In this document: one piece after another, positions 24,807 through 33,397 of the stretch
How positions within the stretch are numbered: position 1 is the stretch's first letter
Layout: the number at the start of each line of letters is the position of its first letter
Assembly (NCBI RefSeq): GCF_023555415.1
Contig: NZ_JAKRYL010000012.1
Span: 62,001-126,000 of the forward strand
Direction of reading: 5' to 3'
DNA length: 64,000 nucleotides
Source: Halalkalibacter alkaliphilus
GTDB lineage: Bacteria; Bacillota; Bacilli; Bacillales; Bacillaceae_D
Made by a program: the position numbers and the translations under genes
Notes under the pieces: model-generated
Database searches by the model: none
Told to the model about the DNA's origin: nothing
The model's input: the letters and a program-made list of their open reading frames with translations, nothing else

Positions 24807-26804
24807 ATGATGTATCTAGGCGTAGATTATTATCCGGAGCATTGGCCAAAAGAAATGATGGAACAAGACATACAAGGAATCAAGGGGCTTGGTGCCAACA
24901 TTGTTCGAATTGGTGAGTTTGCGTGGCACTTAATGGAGAAGGAAGAAGGAAAGTTTGACTTCTCCTTCTTCGATGAAGTGATTGAAAAAGTGAAAAAACA
25001 AGGCTTTAAAGTCATGTTCGGAACACCAACAGCGACGTTCCCTGCGTGGTTAGCGAAAAAACATCCGACCATTTTATCCGAAGATGAGAACGGTCAAACG
25101 CGAGTATTTGGCGGACGCCGTCAATATTGTTTTAACTCAAGCGTCTACCGTGAGTATAGTGCGCGGATTACTCGGAAGCTTGTCGAACATTACAAAAATG
25201 AAGAAGCGATTATCGCATGGCAGATTGACAATGAGTTTGGTCATGAAGGCAGTGACATGTGTTATTGCAAGCAATGCCATAGTGAGTTTCAAGATTTCTT
25301 AAAAAACAAGTACGACACGATTGATCAATTAAATGAGACGTACGGGACGATTTTCTGGGGGCAAACGTACAACGATTTCTCAGAGATTCCGATTCCAAAA
25401 AAGACGATCACAACACACAATCCGTCGTTGCAGTTAGATTGGGCGAGATTCCGTTCCTTCTCTGTAAACCGCTATGCACATGAGCAGACAATGATTGTCA
25501 AAGAATTGAAAGGGAGTCACCAATTAGTGACAACGAATGTATCAGGTGGATTTTTTGGGAAGTGGTTTGACCACGCGGAAAATGTAAAGTTAATGGACTT
25601 TGTCTCTTATGATAATTACCCAGTTTGGGGCGGATTGACGGAACCGATAACTCCTGCAGCGATTGCAATGAGTCATGACTTTAATCGTGGCTTGCTTGGT
25701 AAAAATTATTGGATCGTTGAAGAGTTAATGGGAGCCCAAGGCCATGATGTAATAGGATATTTGCCACGCCCAAACCAAGCGAAAATGTGGTCCTATCAAG
25801 CGTTTGCACATGGCTGTACGGATCTATTATATTTCCGCTGGAGAGGGATGACAAAAGGGGCAGAGCAATTTTGCTATGGAGTTGTCGATCACGATAATAA
25901 CTACGGTCGAAAGTACAAAGAGGTTCAATCGGTCTTTTCAGATATTCCTCAATATGACGACGTACTGCAATCGGACATCAAGTCAGAAGTGGCAGCGCTA
26001 TATGACTACGACAATATTTGGTCATGGCGTTTTCAGACACAAAGTGCAGGCTTTGATTTTTCCAATGAACTGCTAAGACTTTATACACCTTTTTATAAGA
26101 AGAACACAAATATTGATGTTATCCCGGTTGATCGAGACTTCTCGCAATACAAAGTGTTACTTGTTCCGGCCCTGCAAATCATTGATGAAGAATTAGCAGA
26201 ACGCTTTAAAGCGTTTGCTGAAGCTGGCGGGACCATTGTATTCACATTTAGAGCAGGTATTAAAGATAAAAACAACAACATCCATTTTAAAGAGACATTG
26301 CCTGGTCATGTACGTGAGATGGCAGGGATTACAATTCATGAAATTGAGTCGCTTTCAGCAACAGAGGGAGCTTCAATTATTGGTGTAGGAGAGAATAAAG
26401 AGAAGCGTTCTAGTTGCTCAGTATGGCGTGATATCATCACACCAGTAACAGCAGAGGTCCTTTATCGCTATGATGATCCATTTTACCCAGAGGCTGCTAT
26501 TACACGCAACCGCTATGGAAACGGAATTGTCTATTATATCGGTTGTGGAGCAGAGGAGCATATTATCACAGATATTGCTAGTGAGATTATTGAGAATCAA
26601 GGAGTTTGGTATATCGAAAGTGAAGAAGGAGTCGAAGTGTATAAACGTCAAATGGGAGAAAAACGATTCTACTTTGTTATGAATCATACGGCGGAAGAGA
26701 AGACGTATCGTAATGTTAAGCTACAACCTTATGAAAGTAAAGTGATTGAAGCTGGAGAAGAACTGAAAGAAAAACAAAGTCAAGAAACGACATCTCTTGT
26801 TTAA
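24807..26804 (+). CDS. GH42 beta-galactosidase
   Basis: The 665-residue enzyme hydrolyses beta-galactosides. It starts with the TIM-barrel signature LGVDYYPEHWP and contains the GH42 acid/base Glu143 in WQIDNEFGH and the probable nucleophile Glu305 in WIVEELMGAQG. Four cysteines around C106 and CYCKQC (about 150-160) match the zinc cluster of the Geobacillus/Thermus type. A trimerisation domain follows (about 395-600) and a small C-terminal beta domain ends the protein. There is no signal peptide, so the enzyme is cytoplasmic. AAGGGGGAG precedes two ATGs (24807, 24810). No transporter is adjacent, so the natural substrate is unclear; plant galactans or lactose are options. Confidence 0.94.
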   Translation: MMYLGVDYYPEHWPKEMMEQDIQGIKGLGANIVRIGEFAWHLMEKEEGKFDFSFFDEVIEKVKKQGFKVMFGTPTATFPAWLAKKHPTILSEDENGQTRVFGGRRQYCFNSSVYREYSARITRKLVEHYKNEEAIIAWQIDNEFGHEGSDMCYCKQCHSEFQDFLKNKYDTIDQLNETYGTIFWGQTYNDFSEIPIPKKTITTHNPSLQLDWARFRSFSVNRYAHEQTMIVKELKGSHQLVTTNVSGGFFGKWFDHAENVKLMDFVSYDNYPVWGGLTEPITPAAIAMSHDFNRGLLGKNYWIVEELMGAQGHDVIGYLPRPNQAKMWSYQAFAHGCTDLLYFRWRGMTKGAEQFCYGVVDHDNNYGRKYKEVQSVFSDIPQYDDVLQSDIKSEVAALYDYDNIWSWRFQTQSAGFDFSNELLRLYTPFYKKNTNIDVIPVDRDFSQYKVLLVPALQIIDEELAERFKAFAEAGGTIVFTFRAGIKDKNNNIHFKETLPGHVREMAGITIHEIESLSATEGASIIGVGENKEKRSSCSVWRDIITPVTAEVLYRYDDPFYPEAAITRNRYGNGIVYYIGCGAEEHIITDIASEIIENQGVWYIESEEGVEVYKRQMGEKRFYFVMNHTAEEKTYRNVKLQPYESKVIEAGEELKEKQSQETTSLV

Positions 26805-26809
26805 AAATA

Positions 26810-26849
26810 GAAGGCTTGAGGGACGATCTATCCTCAAGCCTTCATTTTT
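26810..26849 (+). terminator. Terminator of the GH42 gene
   Basis: GAAGGCTTGAGG and CCTCAAGCCTTC form a 12-bp stem followed by ATTTTTC. Confidence 0.88.
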
Positions 26850-26986
26850 CTATCTTTGAAAAAATACAAACATAATGTAATGTGTTACCGTCGAAAAAAG
26901 CTCTATAATGAGAAGTTTTGTCGAATGGCTCTTTTTTCGATAGATTATCTAACAAACCCCTTCCATTCTACTCTTTTTCAGACTAT

Positions 26987-26992
26987 TATAAT
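26987..26992 (+). promoter_or_regulatory. Probable -10 box of the 80-residue ORF
   Basis: A consensus TATAAT lies 40 bases upstream of the small gene. No matching -35 is evident. Confidence 0.4.
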
Positions 26993-27026
26993 AAATGAGA
27001 AAACAACTTAAAGGAGCGAATGACTT

Positions 27027-27269
27027 ATGATGAAAAATTTCAAAGTGAAAAACCATTACTTAGCAGAAATCGAGCATACTGGTGAAAAAAGCTACAAAAA
27101 CCGCTGGAGTTGGGATATTTACATTGCTGCTGATGAAAATGAAGAATATAGAGGAAAAGCACTAGCACCAGGCAAAGGAATTGAGATCCCATGGACGAAG
27201 CTAACAGGACAAGACTTACTAGCTGAAATGATGGGGCTTTGTGAATCACAAATGCCAAAGTGTTCATAA
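27027..27269 (+). CDS. Small uncharacterised protein of 80 residues
   Basis: The short frame has a consensus -10 box, an AAAGGAG ribosome binding site and its own terminator, so it is very probably a gene. The product starts MKNFKVKNHYLAEIEHTGEK (an extra Met may precede) and is soluble, mixed-charge and likely a small alpha/beta fold. Two cysteines lie in the last 10 residues. I recognise no family. It is not obviously linked to its neighbours, a beta-galactosidase and a PilZ-like gene on the opposite strand. Confidence 0.7.
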   Translation: MMKNFKVKNHYLAEIEHTGEKSYKNRWSWDIYIAADENEEYRGKALAPGKGIEIPWTKLTGQDLLAEMMGLCESQMPKCS

Positions 27270-27316
27270 TGGATATAAGTGATAAACCAGGACAAGCCTA
27301 TAAGAAAAAATACGAG

Positions 27317-27361
27317 AACCCCTAATGCTCTCCGTTAGTAGGAAGAGTGATAGGGGTTTTT
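27317..27361 (+). terminator. Terminator of the small gene
   Basis: AACCCCTA and TAGGGGTT pair around an inner CTCT/AGAG helix and are followed by TTT. The structure lies about 50 bases past the stop codon. Confidence 0.65.
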
Positions 27362-27387
27362 GTGTGCAAGCGATAATAAAAAAGCGA

Positions 27388-27771
27388 TCAACCAGTGGCT
27401 GTCGCTCTTTCAAAGTACGGTACAGGCGTTTTCGCATACTGTGTATTATGCATATGCTCAAACATTTTAAAGAACAGTAAATTACATGTTTTTACGTTCA
27501 GTTTATAATAAAATATACCATCTCTTTCTTCCTTATCACAAATCTCACCCGTAAACGTACATTGCCATATTTCAATTTTAAGGATAAACGAATTCTCTTT
27601 TAACATGGGAAAGTCTAAGCTCGTAGAAAACGATAATCCTAGAGAGCTTATGTCAGATACAAGAACCTTTGTTTTGCTAGAGTTGACGGTTTTGCCGTTA
27701 AGCTCAGCAATGCTAATATCGGCATTCAATGGTTTTTGAAAACTCATCGACGGAAATAATCGATTTTCCAT
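27388..27771 (-). CDS. PilZ-like domain protein
   Basis: The 127-residue protein resembles a single PilZ domain, the c-di-GMP receptor fold. The DxSxxG part of the binding motif is seen as SDISSLGLSFST (about residues 38-49), followed by the barrel strands ENSFILKIEIWQCTFTGEIC. The N-terminal RxxxR motif expected before it is not recognisable; the sequence there reads SFQKPLNADISI. It may therefore bind c-di-GMP poorly or not at all. A good GGAGGGG site precedes ATG. It lies next to a GGDEF-EAL gene on the same strand, which supports a role in c-di-GMP signalling. Confidence 0.65.
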   Translation of the reverse strand: MENRLFPSMSFQKPLNADISIAELNGKTVNSSKTKVLVSDISSLGLSFSTSLDFPMLKENSFILKIEIWQCTFTGEICDKEERDGIFYYKLNVKTCNLLFFKMFEHMHNTQYAKTPVPYFERATATG

Positions 27772-27949
27772 GACTTCCCCTCCATGTATGTATTATTACT
27801 AAAAGCATAGTACAAACATTTTGCGAAGTGTGTTGTTTTGTGTAGATGATTTTAAATTTTCGGTTAATTGGAGTTGGGATAGAGAGAATAGTAGGTGAAT
27901 TTTGATAGGTAGGTATGGGATAGCATTCTATTTTTCTTTAGGAAAGGAG

Positions 27950-27986
27950 CTGTCCCAAAAGGTTAAAATCATACCTTTTGGGACAG
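27950..27986 (-). terminator. Terminator-like hairpin after the GGDEF-EAL gene
   Basis: CTGTCCCAAAAGGT and ACCTTTTGGGACAG are a perfect 14-bp inverted repeat just past the stop codon. Hairpins with the GGGACTGTCCCAAAAGG sequence are, as I recall, frequent in Bacillaceae and may be mobile repeats that double as terminators. Confidence 0.75.
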
Positions 27987-27992
27987 TCCCTT

Positions 27993-30374
27993 TTATTGAC
28001 GTTCAGTTGATTGCAATAGTAATACTTGTATTTCCTCTGCACTTATCGGCGGGCTATATAAGTAGCCTTGTCCAACTGGGCACTTTAGTTCCTTCAGAGC
28101 TTTTGCTTGTTCGTTATGCTCAATTCCTTCTGCAATAAGGTCATAATGTAGGTTATGGCCCATCTCGACTATTGTCTTCACTAATATCGCTGTCTTTGGA
28201 TTTATTAGCATGTCTTTAATGAACGTTCGGTCTATTTTCAGTCGGTCAATTGGTAACTGATTTATAACGGACAAGGAAGAATACCCTGTTCCAAAATCGT
28301 CAATGGAAATTGACACCCCCAATTGTTTTAATACATTTAAAAAATGTTGAGCTTCAGCCAAATTTTGCATGAAACTTTCAGTAATCTCGAGCTCAATCAA
28401 GCTAGGTTGAATCTGAAAATGATCAATGATTTCCCTTACGAAGTGAACTAATTCAGGGTCTTGTAATTGAAGGCTCGATATATTGACTGCTACTTTTTTA
28501 GGGTTATACCCATGGGCTTGCCACGTATGGATTTGTTGGCATGCGGTTTGAAGCACCCATCTGCCAATGGGAATGATTAGACGAGTTTCTTCAGCGATAG
28601 GGATAAATTCAATCGGGCTAATTTCTCCGAGTTCAGCATGATGCCACCTCAAAAGGGCTTCCATCCCGACTATTTCACTTGAATTCAAATCAAACTGGGG
28701 CTGATACTTTAAAGACAGTTCATTGTTCTTAATCGCATGGTTCAAAGCCGTCTCAATCAATTGCTTTCGCTGCAAAATGTTACAAGCAGAACTATAGAAT
28801 TGGAAGTTATTTTTACCTAGTTCTTTTGCTAAATACATCGCTTGATCAGCAAGTTTCAATAGTTCATCTTTCTCCACTGCATCAACAGGGTACATGCTAA
28901 TACCTATACTTGGAGAGGTGAAGAATTCTTTCTTTCTAAGCTGAAATGCCGGAATAAATCCATCGATCAATCGTTTGGCGATTTGAGTCACTTCTTCCTG
29001 TTCAATGTCCTCAAGGATAATGATAAATTCATCTCCGCCTTGTCGCCCAATAATATCTCTTTTTCGAACACTTTGTTTTAAACGGTTCGAGGCATCTATA
29101 AGAAGTTGATCACCTGCTTCGTGTCCCATCGTATCATTAGCAAGTTTGAACCGATCTAAGTCTAAAAACATTACGGCTAATTTAGAATTGTTTGATTTGC
29201 AACGGCAAATAGCTTCTTTTAAGTAATGATTGATCAAATAACGATTTGGTAAGTTTGTTAGTTGATCATATTTGGCCATTTTCTCCACTTTTTGAAGGGC
29301 CACTCGAAGATCTTTTGTTTTTTTATCCACTTCTTTCTCTAGCGTAATTGAGAAAGAGGAGAGGCGCTTTAAAAGGAAAACTTGCCTTGCTATGATAAGG
29401 AAACTCGTAATAAATAATGCGACTTCTACAGCAGATAAATGCTCAAAATGGTAAACAACCGTTGTGATTAGTAAGATGATTAACAGGAAATATGCAGTGT
29501 AGTTCGTCGGTCTAGCATGTGCCGAATCGGCCTGTTTCATAGGAAGAGAGGGATCCCCATTCTTAAATAAATAAATCCCAGCAGCTCCTTTTAACAGCAT
29601 TGTATTTAACCAAAGTGGATCAATCCAACTTCCAAATTGATACGTCCCTTGAATGACTTGGTAAACATAAATTAAATCAGCAACAGTTTGTGCACCAAAA
29701 CCTATTGATAAAAACGTGAAAACCGCTTTATCTTTTTGCCCCCTAGAAGAGAGATACAATGTCAGTGCGATCGATAATAGAGTAAGGTCCATTAACGGAT
29801 AAAAAATAAGCAAGGCGTCCCTTAAAATAATGCCTGTAGGGTTAAAAAATACAGTAGAAAGAATAAACTCCCATGCTAATGCAAATGTCATAATCATGAT
29901 CATCGCAATATCAAGCACAAAATGGATAAGTTTTTGTTTACTGAAATGCAAATTAACTTTATAAATAAGAGCAATAACAAACAAAATGTATGCAGAAACG
30001 AAAAACAGCTCAGCCATACTAGGAAATGGAGGATCTATACTTAATAAAATGTAATATCCCCATATGATCCATCCAGCACTGTACAGAACGACTGCGTTGT
30101 ATAATAGCAGCCAAAATTGCTTCCTTTTTTTATTTTTAATGGCTTTACATGTCTGGTACAGCCAATAGACTGAAAGAAGCATTGCTAAGAGTTGAATGAC
30201 AAATAACCCAGTAATTTTAATAAAATATTGCCCACTAAAGGCAACTAACCAAATATATGAGAAGATAAGGTGTGTGACAATTGCGATGATAACGAATTTA
30301 TTTTTAGCGATGATTTTCACAACTCCCCTCATAATATGAAAAACGTCTTGTCTACTTAATATGGATGATCGCAT
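27993..30374 (-). CDS. Membrane GGDEF-EAL cyclic-di-GMP enzyme
   Basis: About 793 residues. The N-terminal third holds about ten predicted membrane helices, then a short coiled coil (ITLEKEVDKKTKDLRVALQK). The GGDEF domain has intact GGDEF (about 448-452 counted from the upstream TTG) and an inhibitory-site RxxD (RKRD) exactly five residues before it. The EAL domain keeps all the usual catalytic elements: EALLRW (Glu574), VNISS, ELEITES, DDFGTGYSS, DRLKID and AEGIE. Both cyclase and phosphodiesterase activities look possible. Translation more likely begins at the ATG at 30374 than at a TTG two codons upstream. A PilZ-like gene follows on the same strand. Confidence 0.93.
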   Translation of the reverse strand: MRSSILSRQDVFHIMRGVVKIIAKNKFVIIAIVTHLIFSYIWLVAFSGQYFIKITGLFVIQLLAMLLSVYWLYQTCKAIKNKKRKQFWLLLYNAVVLYSAGWIIWGYYILLSIDPPFPSMAELFFVSAYILFVIALIYKVNLHFSKQKLIHFVLDIAMIMIMTFALAWEFILSTVFFNPTGIILRDALLIFYPLMDLTLLSIALTLYLSSRGQKDKAVFTFLSIGFGAQTVADLIYVYQVIQGTYQFGSWIDPLWLNTMLLKGAAGIYLFKNGDPSLPMKQADSAHARPTNYTAYFLLIILLITTVVYHFEHLSAVEVALFITSFLIIARQVFLLKRLSSFSITLEKEVDKKTKDLRVALQKVEKMAKYDQLTNLPNRYLINHYLKEAICRCKSNNSKLAVMFLDLDRFKLANDTMGHEAGDQLLIDASNRLKQSVRKRDIIGRQGGDEFIIILEDIEQEEVTQIAKRLIDGFIPAFQLRKKEFFTSPSIGISMYPVDAVEKDELLKLADQAMYLAKELGKNNFQFYSSACNILQRKQLIETALNHAIKNNELSLKYQPQFDLNSSEIVGMEALLRWHHAELGEISPIEFIPIAEETRLIIPIGRWVLQTACQQIHTWQAHGYNPKKVAVNISSLQLQDPELVHFVREIIDHFQIQPSLIELEITESFMQNLAEAQHFLNVLKQLGVSISIDDFGTGYSSLSVINQLPIDRLKIDRTFIKDMLINPKTAILVKTIVEMGHNLHYDLIAEGIEHNEQAKALKELKCPVGQGYLYSPPISAEEIQVLLLQSTERQ

Positions 30375-30579
30375 GGTCAATAATACCAGTGCTCTCTAAG
30401 GTCAGGACAACTTTTCTCTGAGGTTATAAAAATTTTCACTATATTGGATGTAGCTTGTTCCTTATTGCAAATAATAAATGAGAAGACAACCATTTATTCA
30501 TATCCAACTTATTGGTAAAATTTAATAGGATATGAAACCAATAGCGAGTGGATTCGTACTACATACAGGAGGTGTTAAC

Positions 30580-31059
30580 ATGAACAAACCAAAAACGGAT
30601 AAATTGCTTAAAGGACTTGTTGGCTCGAGTGTGGCTCTCTTTGGATTAACAGGATGTGCGCCGGGCCTCCAAGATGAACTCATGTCCGTGCCTGCTGAAC
30701 CAGAAGCCAATGTTCAACCAGATACTGGTCCTCCATCTCCAGAGGAAGCCGATTGTGATACGTGGCAGTGGGACGAGGAAGCAGAGGGCTACCAATGTGT
30801 GGAGCCAGGAAACGAAAACCACGGACACTATTATTATGGCGGAATGTGGTTCCCGACGATCGCAGCATTCATGGCAGGTAGAGCAACTGCTGGAGGTGCT
30901 CGTGGCGGAGGTGGTGGTCAGGTGAGACAACCTGCTACAGGAACCCAGCCAGATCAAAATGTAACCCAGCCGCGTCAGGACCAAAACCAAACAAGAACAC
31001 CAAACCGAGCAACAAATCCACGCTCTGGCATGGGTGGCGGTGGTTCTTTTGGTGGATAA
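30580..31059 (+). CDS. YgiB/DUF1190-like lipoprotein
   Basis: About 159 residues, starting at ATG 30580 behind an excellent AGGAGGT; an upstream in-frame start at 30532 lacks a site. The signal peptide ends in the lipobox LTGC. Acidic residues and a CDTWQWDEEAEGYQCV segment with two cysteines follow, then GGMWFPTIAAFMAGRA, a Gly-rich stretch and a Gln/Asn/Arg-rich tail ending GMGGGGSFGG. This layout resembles E. coli YgiB/YjfM (DUF1190), whose FWMPLMAGYMMGR segment and Gly-rich tail are similar. YgiB genes neighbour YgiC, as here. The role is unknown. Confidence 0.7.
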   Translation: MNKPKTDKLLKGLVGSSVALFGLTGCAPGLQDELMSVPAEPEANVQPDTGPPSPEEADCDTWQWDEEAEGYQCVEPGNENHGHYYYGGMWFPTIAAFMAGRATAGGARGGGGGQVRQPATGTQPDQNVTQPRQDQNQTRTPNRATNPRSGMGGGGSFGG

Positions 31060-32302
31060 GTACAAGGAGAAGCGAGACCAATTTTACGCTGGTCTAACAT
31101 CGTTTTGGGATCGATTGTATGGGATGGAGTACGCACTTTATGATTGCCTCGAAATAACGTCTGAGGAAAGGGATGAAATTCGAGCTGCAACAGAGGAGTC
31201 ATACGCCATTTATAAAAAAATGAATCAGATGGTTCGGCAAGCTCCTGATGAGACGCTGCTTGATCTTGGGTTTCCTCAAAAAGCTCTGCCATTTTTGAGG
31301 ATGATGATGATCCCATATGAAACAGTGATTGGCCGCTTTGATTTTGTTCAGACCGAGAGTGGGCTGAAGTTACTTGAGTTTAACTCAGATACGCCAACGT
31401 TTATTAGAGAACTCTTTGATGTAAATGGCCTTGTCTGCAGGGAATTTGGCTTGATGAACCCAAACGAACATGAAGCAGAGCATTTAGGGAAATCGATTCG
31501 AAATAGTATTTTTCATTGTGCGAGGCAAATCGGTGTGATAGAGCACCCGTATGTCGTTTTCACAGCGCATGCCGACGACATCGAAGACAGTGAAACAATG
31601 AAGTATTTGATGAAGGTCTCCCAAATCAAAGGGGCCAAGTTTGTACCGCTTAATCAGCTGCAAGTTGTTGATGGAAGCGGAGTGTACGATGTTAATGGTG
31701 AAAAAATTGATGTCATTTACCGGCATACATACCCATTAGAAGCATTGCTTGAGGATGTAACAGATGACCAGTTTCCTATTGGGATGGAATTTATGAAGCT
31801 AGTTGGTGAGCGAAAAGTTGGGATGCTAAATCCAGCCTCAGCATTTTTAATGCAGAGCAAGGCAGTGATGGCAGCCATTTGGGGCATGCATGAACAGCGT
31901 CATCCATTGTTTACAGAGCATGAACATGAAATGATTAGTCGTTATTTTTTACCGACGTATCTAGACGAAGAGCCGTTTCTTGAAACAGGCGATACATATG
32001 TGTCTAAACCGGCCTTTGGTCGGGAGGGGGATACGGTTGAAGTGCGAGAGAAAGGGACAACCCTTTTTGAGCAAAAAGCAAAATCGTACGATCAGTATGT
32101 GAAAGTGTTTCAAAAGTATGTGGACTTACCAACAGCGTCGATTAAAACGGAGCTGGGAGTAAAGGATGCTCATTTGCTAATCGGAAGTTTTGTTGTAAAT
32201 GAGAAAGCAAGTGCATTTGGCGTACGTGCCGGAGCACAGATTACCGATAATTTATCGTACTATTTACCTTGTGGAATGAAAGGAGCAAATGAATGGACTT
32301 AA
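31052..32302 (+). CDS. Glutathionylspermidine synthase-like ATP-grasp protein (YgiC/YjfC family), copy 1
   Basis: About 416 residues of the C-terminal synthetase module of glutathionylspermidine synthase, without the amidase half. Landmarks are GRFDFVQTESGLKLLEFNSD near residue 100, NPASAFLMQSKAVMAAIW, and YVSKPAFGREGDTVEV in the ATP-grasp core. These enzymes join a peptide-like carboxylate to an amine using ATP; the true substrate of YgiC-type proteins is unknown. The frame is open to 31034, but GTG 31052 overlapping the previous stop fits translational coupling. The end overlaps the DUF350 gene by ten bases. A paralogue lies at 33398-34639. Confidence 0.9.
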   Translation: MDKYKEKRDQFYAGLTSFWDRLYGMEYALYDCLEITSEERDEIRAATEESYAIYKKMNQMVRQAPDETLLDLGFPQKALPFLRMMMIPYETVIGRFDFVQTESGLKLLEFNSDTPTFIRELFDVNGLVCREFGLMNPNEHEAEHLGKSIRNSIFHCARQIGVIEHPYVVFTAHADDIEDSETMKYLMKVSQIKGAKFVPLNQLQVVDGSGVYDVNGEKIDVIYRHTYPLEALLEDVTDDQFPIGMEFMKLVGERKVGMLNPASAFLMQSKAVMAAIWGMHEQRHPLFTEHEHEMISRYFLPTYLDEEPFLETGDTYVSKPAFGREGDTVEVREKGTTLFEQKAKSYDQYVKVFQKYVDLPTASIKTELGVKDAHLLIGSFVVNEKASAFGVRAGAQITDNLSYYLPCGMKGANEWT

Positions 32303-32709
32303 CGTTTTATTTACAAACCTTTGATCATTTTATTATTTATTTAGCTGTATCCCTAGTGTTGTTTCTAATAGGGACATACATTTTCAAATTGCTCACGCCG
32401 TATTCAGAACGTGAGCAAATCAAAAACGGCAATACAGCCGTATCACTGAAATTATTAGGGAAAATGGCGGGGCTAGTTGTTGTCTTACAATCAGCGATCC
32501 GACACTCAATTAACCTAGTCGATTTGGCCATCTGGGCGCTTATTGCGATTATCGTCCAAATTGTCCTGCACCTAGTCATTGAATATATCCTCACTCGTAA
32601 TACGAACTTAGCCAAAGAAGTAGAAAAAGGAAACATAGCCGTCGGCCTACTTCTTGGTGGGGTATCAGTTTTAGTTGGGATGATTGTAGCGGCGACGATT
32701 AGCTATTGA
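32293..32709 (+). CDS. DUF350 membrane protein (YjfL family)
   Basis: The 138-residue protein has four predicted membrane helices formed by two repeats, each with an N-G-N/K-G-N motif at the start of a helix (KNGNTAVSLKLLGKMAG and EKGNIAVGLLLGGVSV). This is the DUF350 pattern, found in E. coli YjfL. AAAGGAGC lies six bases before ATG, inside the end of the upstream ATP-grasp gene, so the two are translationally coupled. DUF350 genes recur next to YgiC-type genes and potassium channels. The function is unknown. Confidence 0.88.
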   Translation: MDLTFYLQTFDHFIIYLAVSLVLFLIGTYIFKLLTPYSEREQIKNGNTAVSLKLLGKMAGLVVVLQSAIRHSINLVDLAIWALIAIIVQIVLHLVIEYILTRNTNLAKEVEKGNIAVGLLLGGVSVLVGMIVAATISY

Positions 32710-32710
32710 A

Positions 32711-32753
32711 GAGTAATAAGAAAAAGGAGGGTTTTCCCTTTTTCTTATTACTC
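32711..32753 (+). terminator. Terminator after the DUF350 gene
   Basis: GAGTAATAAGAAAAAGG and CCTTTTTCTTATTACTC form a 17-bp perfect stem. It closes the first part of the YgiB-YgiC-DUF350 operon. Confidence 0.8.
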
Positions 32754-32784
32754 GAAGCATTGAGCGTAGCCGCTGCCAGATCTT

Positions 32785-33103
32785 AAGCCTATAGGGTGGT
32801 TTTCCCTATAGGCGTGCAGCGAGTGGAGCCAATGCAAACATGCTCGCACTAGTAAGGTAGAAAGCGCGATACCTTTTTATAAAACTTAGGGCAAAGCACA
32901 AAAGCCGCCGTTATGTTTTAAGCCTATAGGGCGGTTTTCCCTATAGGCGTGCAGCGAGTGGAGCCAATGCAAACATGTTCGCACTAGTAAGGTAGAAAGC
33001 GCGATACCTTTTTATAAAACTTAGGGCAAAGCACAAAAGCCGCCGTTATGTTTTAAGCCTATAGGGCGGTTTTCCCTATAGGCGCACGGCGAGTGGAGCC
33101 AAT
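32785..33103 (+). repeat. 135-bp direct tandem repeat with internal hairpin
   Basis: Units begin at 32785, 32920 and 33055; the first two are complete (135 bp) and the third breaks off after about 49 bp. Copies one and two differ at only two positions by eye. Each unit starts with the hairpin CCTATAGGG-x-CCCTATAGG, followed by CGTGCAGCGAGTGGAGCCAATGC. The left flank (32758-32781, GCATTG...CGCTGCC) is an imperfect inverse of that segment. No open frame with a ribosome binding site is present. It lies between the DUF350 gene and the second ATP-grasp gene. Confidence 0.85.
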
Positions 33104-33158
33104 GCCTTCCTGAGAAGTTTTCAACTATATTTATGAAATTGAGTTGAAATCAACAAAA

Positions 33159-33243
33159 ATGGCCCCTTACTCGTAACACCGTAGGTTAATCTAGTTAGAC
33201 TGTTAGGCTAACTAAAACAGAGCTACATTACGAAAGGAGCCAT
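33159..33243 (+). other. Nested inverted-repeat element upstream of the second ATP-grasp gene
   Basis: ATGGCCCCTTACTCGTAA (33159-33176) pairs imperfectly with TTACGAAAGGAGCCAT (33228-33243). Within the loop TAGTTAG (33192-33198) pairs with CTAACTA (33208-33214). The 85-base element could fold into a two-level RNA structure in the leader of the downstream gene. It matches no riboswitch core I know; a DNA-level element is also possible. Confidence 0.45.
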
Positions 33244-33397
33244 TACTATAGATAATAGCCTGTAGTATGTAGATTTATACCTATAAAAGGGAAAAATTTA
33301 ATTGGGAAGTCACTTTATAAGCGGGTTTCTCATAAAAGAGCAAGCAAAACAAATACCTAGCACACTAAATAACGACTCAAGAAAGGAGACTCTTATC

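Noticed and set aside
30646-31065. 139-residue minus-strand frame with many Cys, Ser and Thr residues
   Set aside because: It lies opposite the YgiB-like lipoprotein, which has an excellent ribosome binding site and lipobox; the minus frame shows no protein features.
32785-33103. CRISPR or integron-type array
   Set aside because: The 135-bp period with near-identical whole units and no unique spacers excludes CRISPR; there is no integrase and no cassette genes.
33159-33243. c-di-AMP (ydaO) or Mg2+ (M-box) riboswitch upstream of the K+ channel cluster
   Set aside because: None of the conserved cores of these classes is recognisable; only the inverted repeats are seen, so no riboswitch is called.
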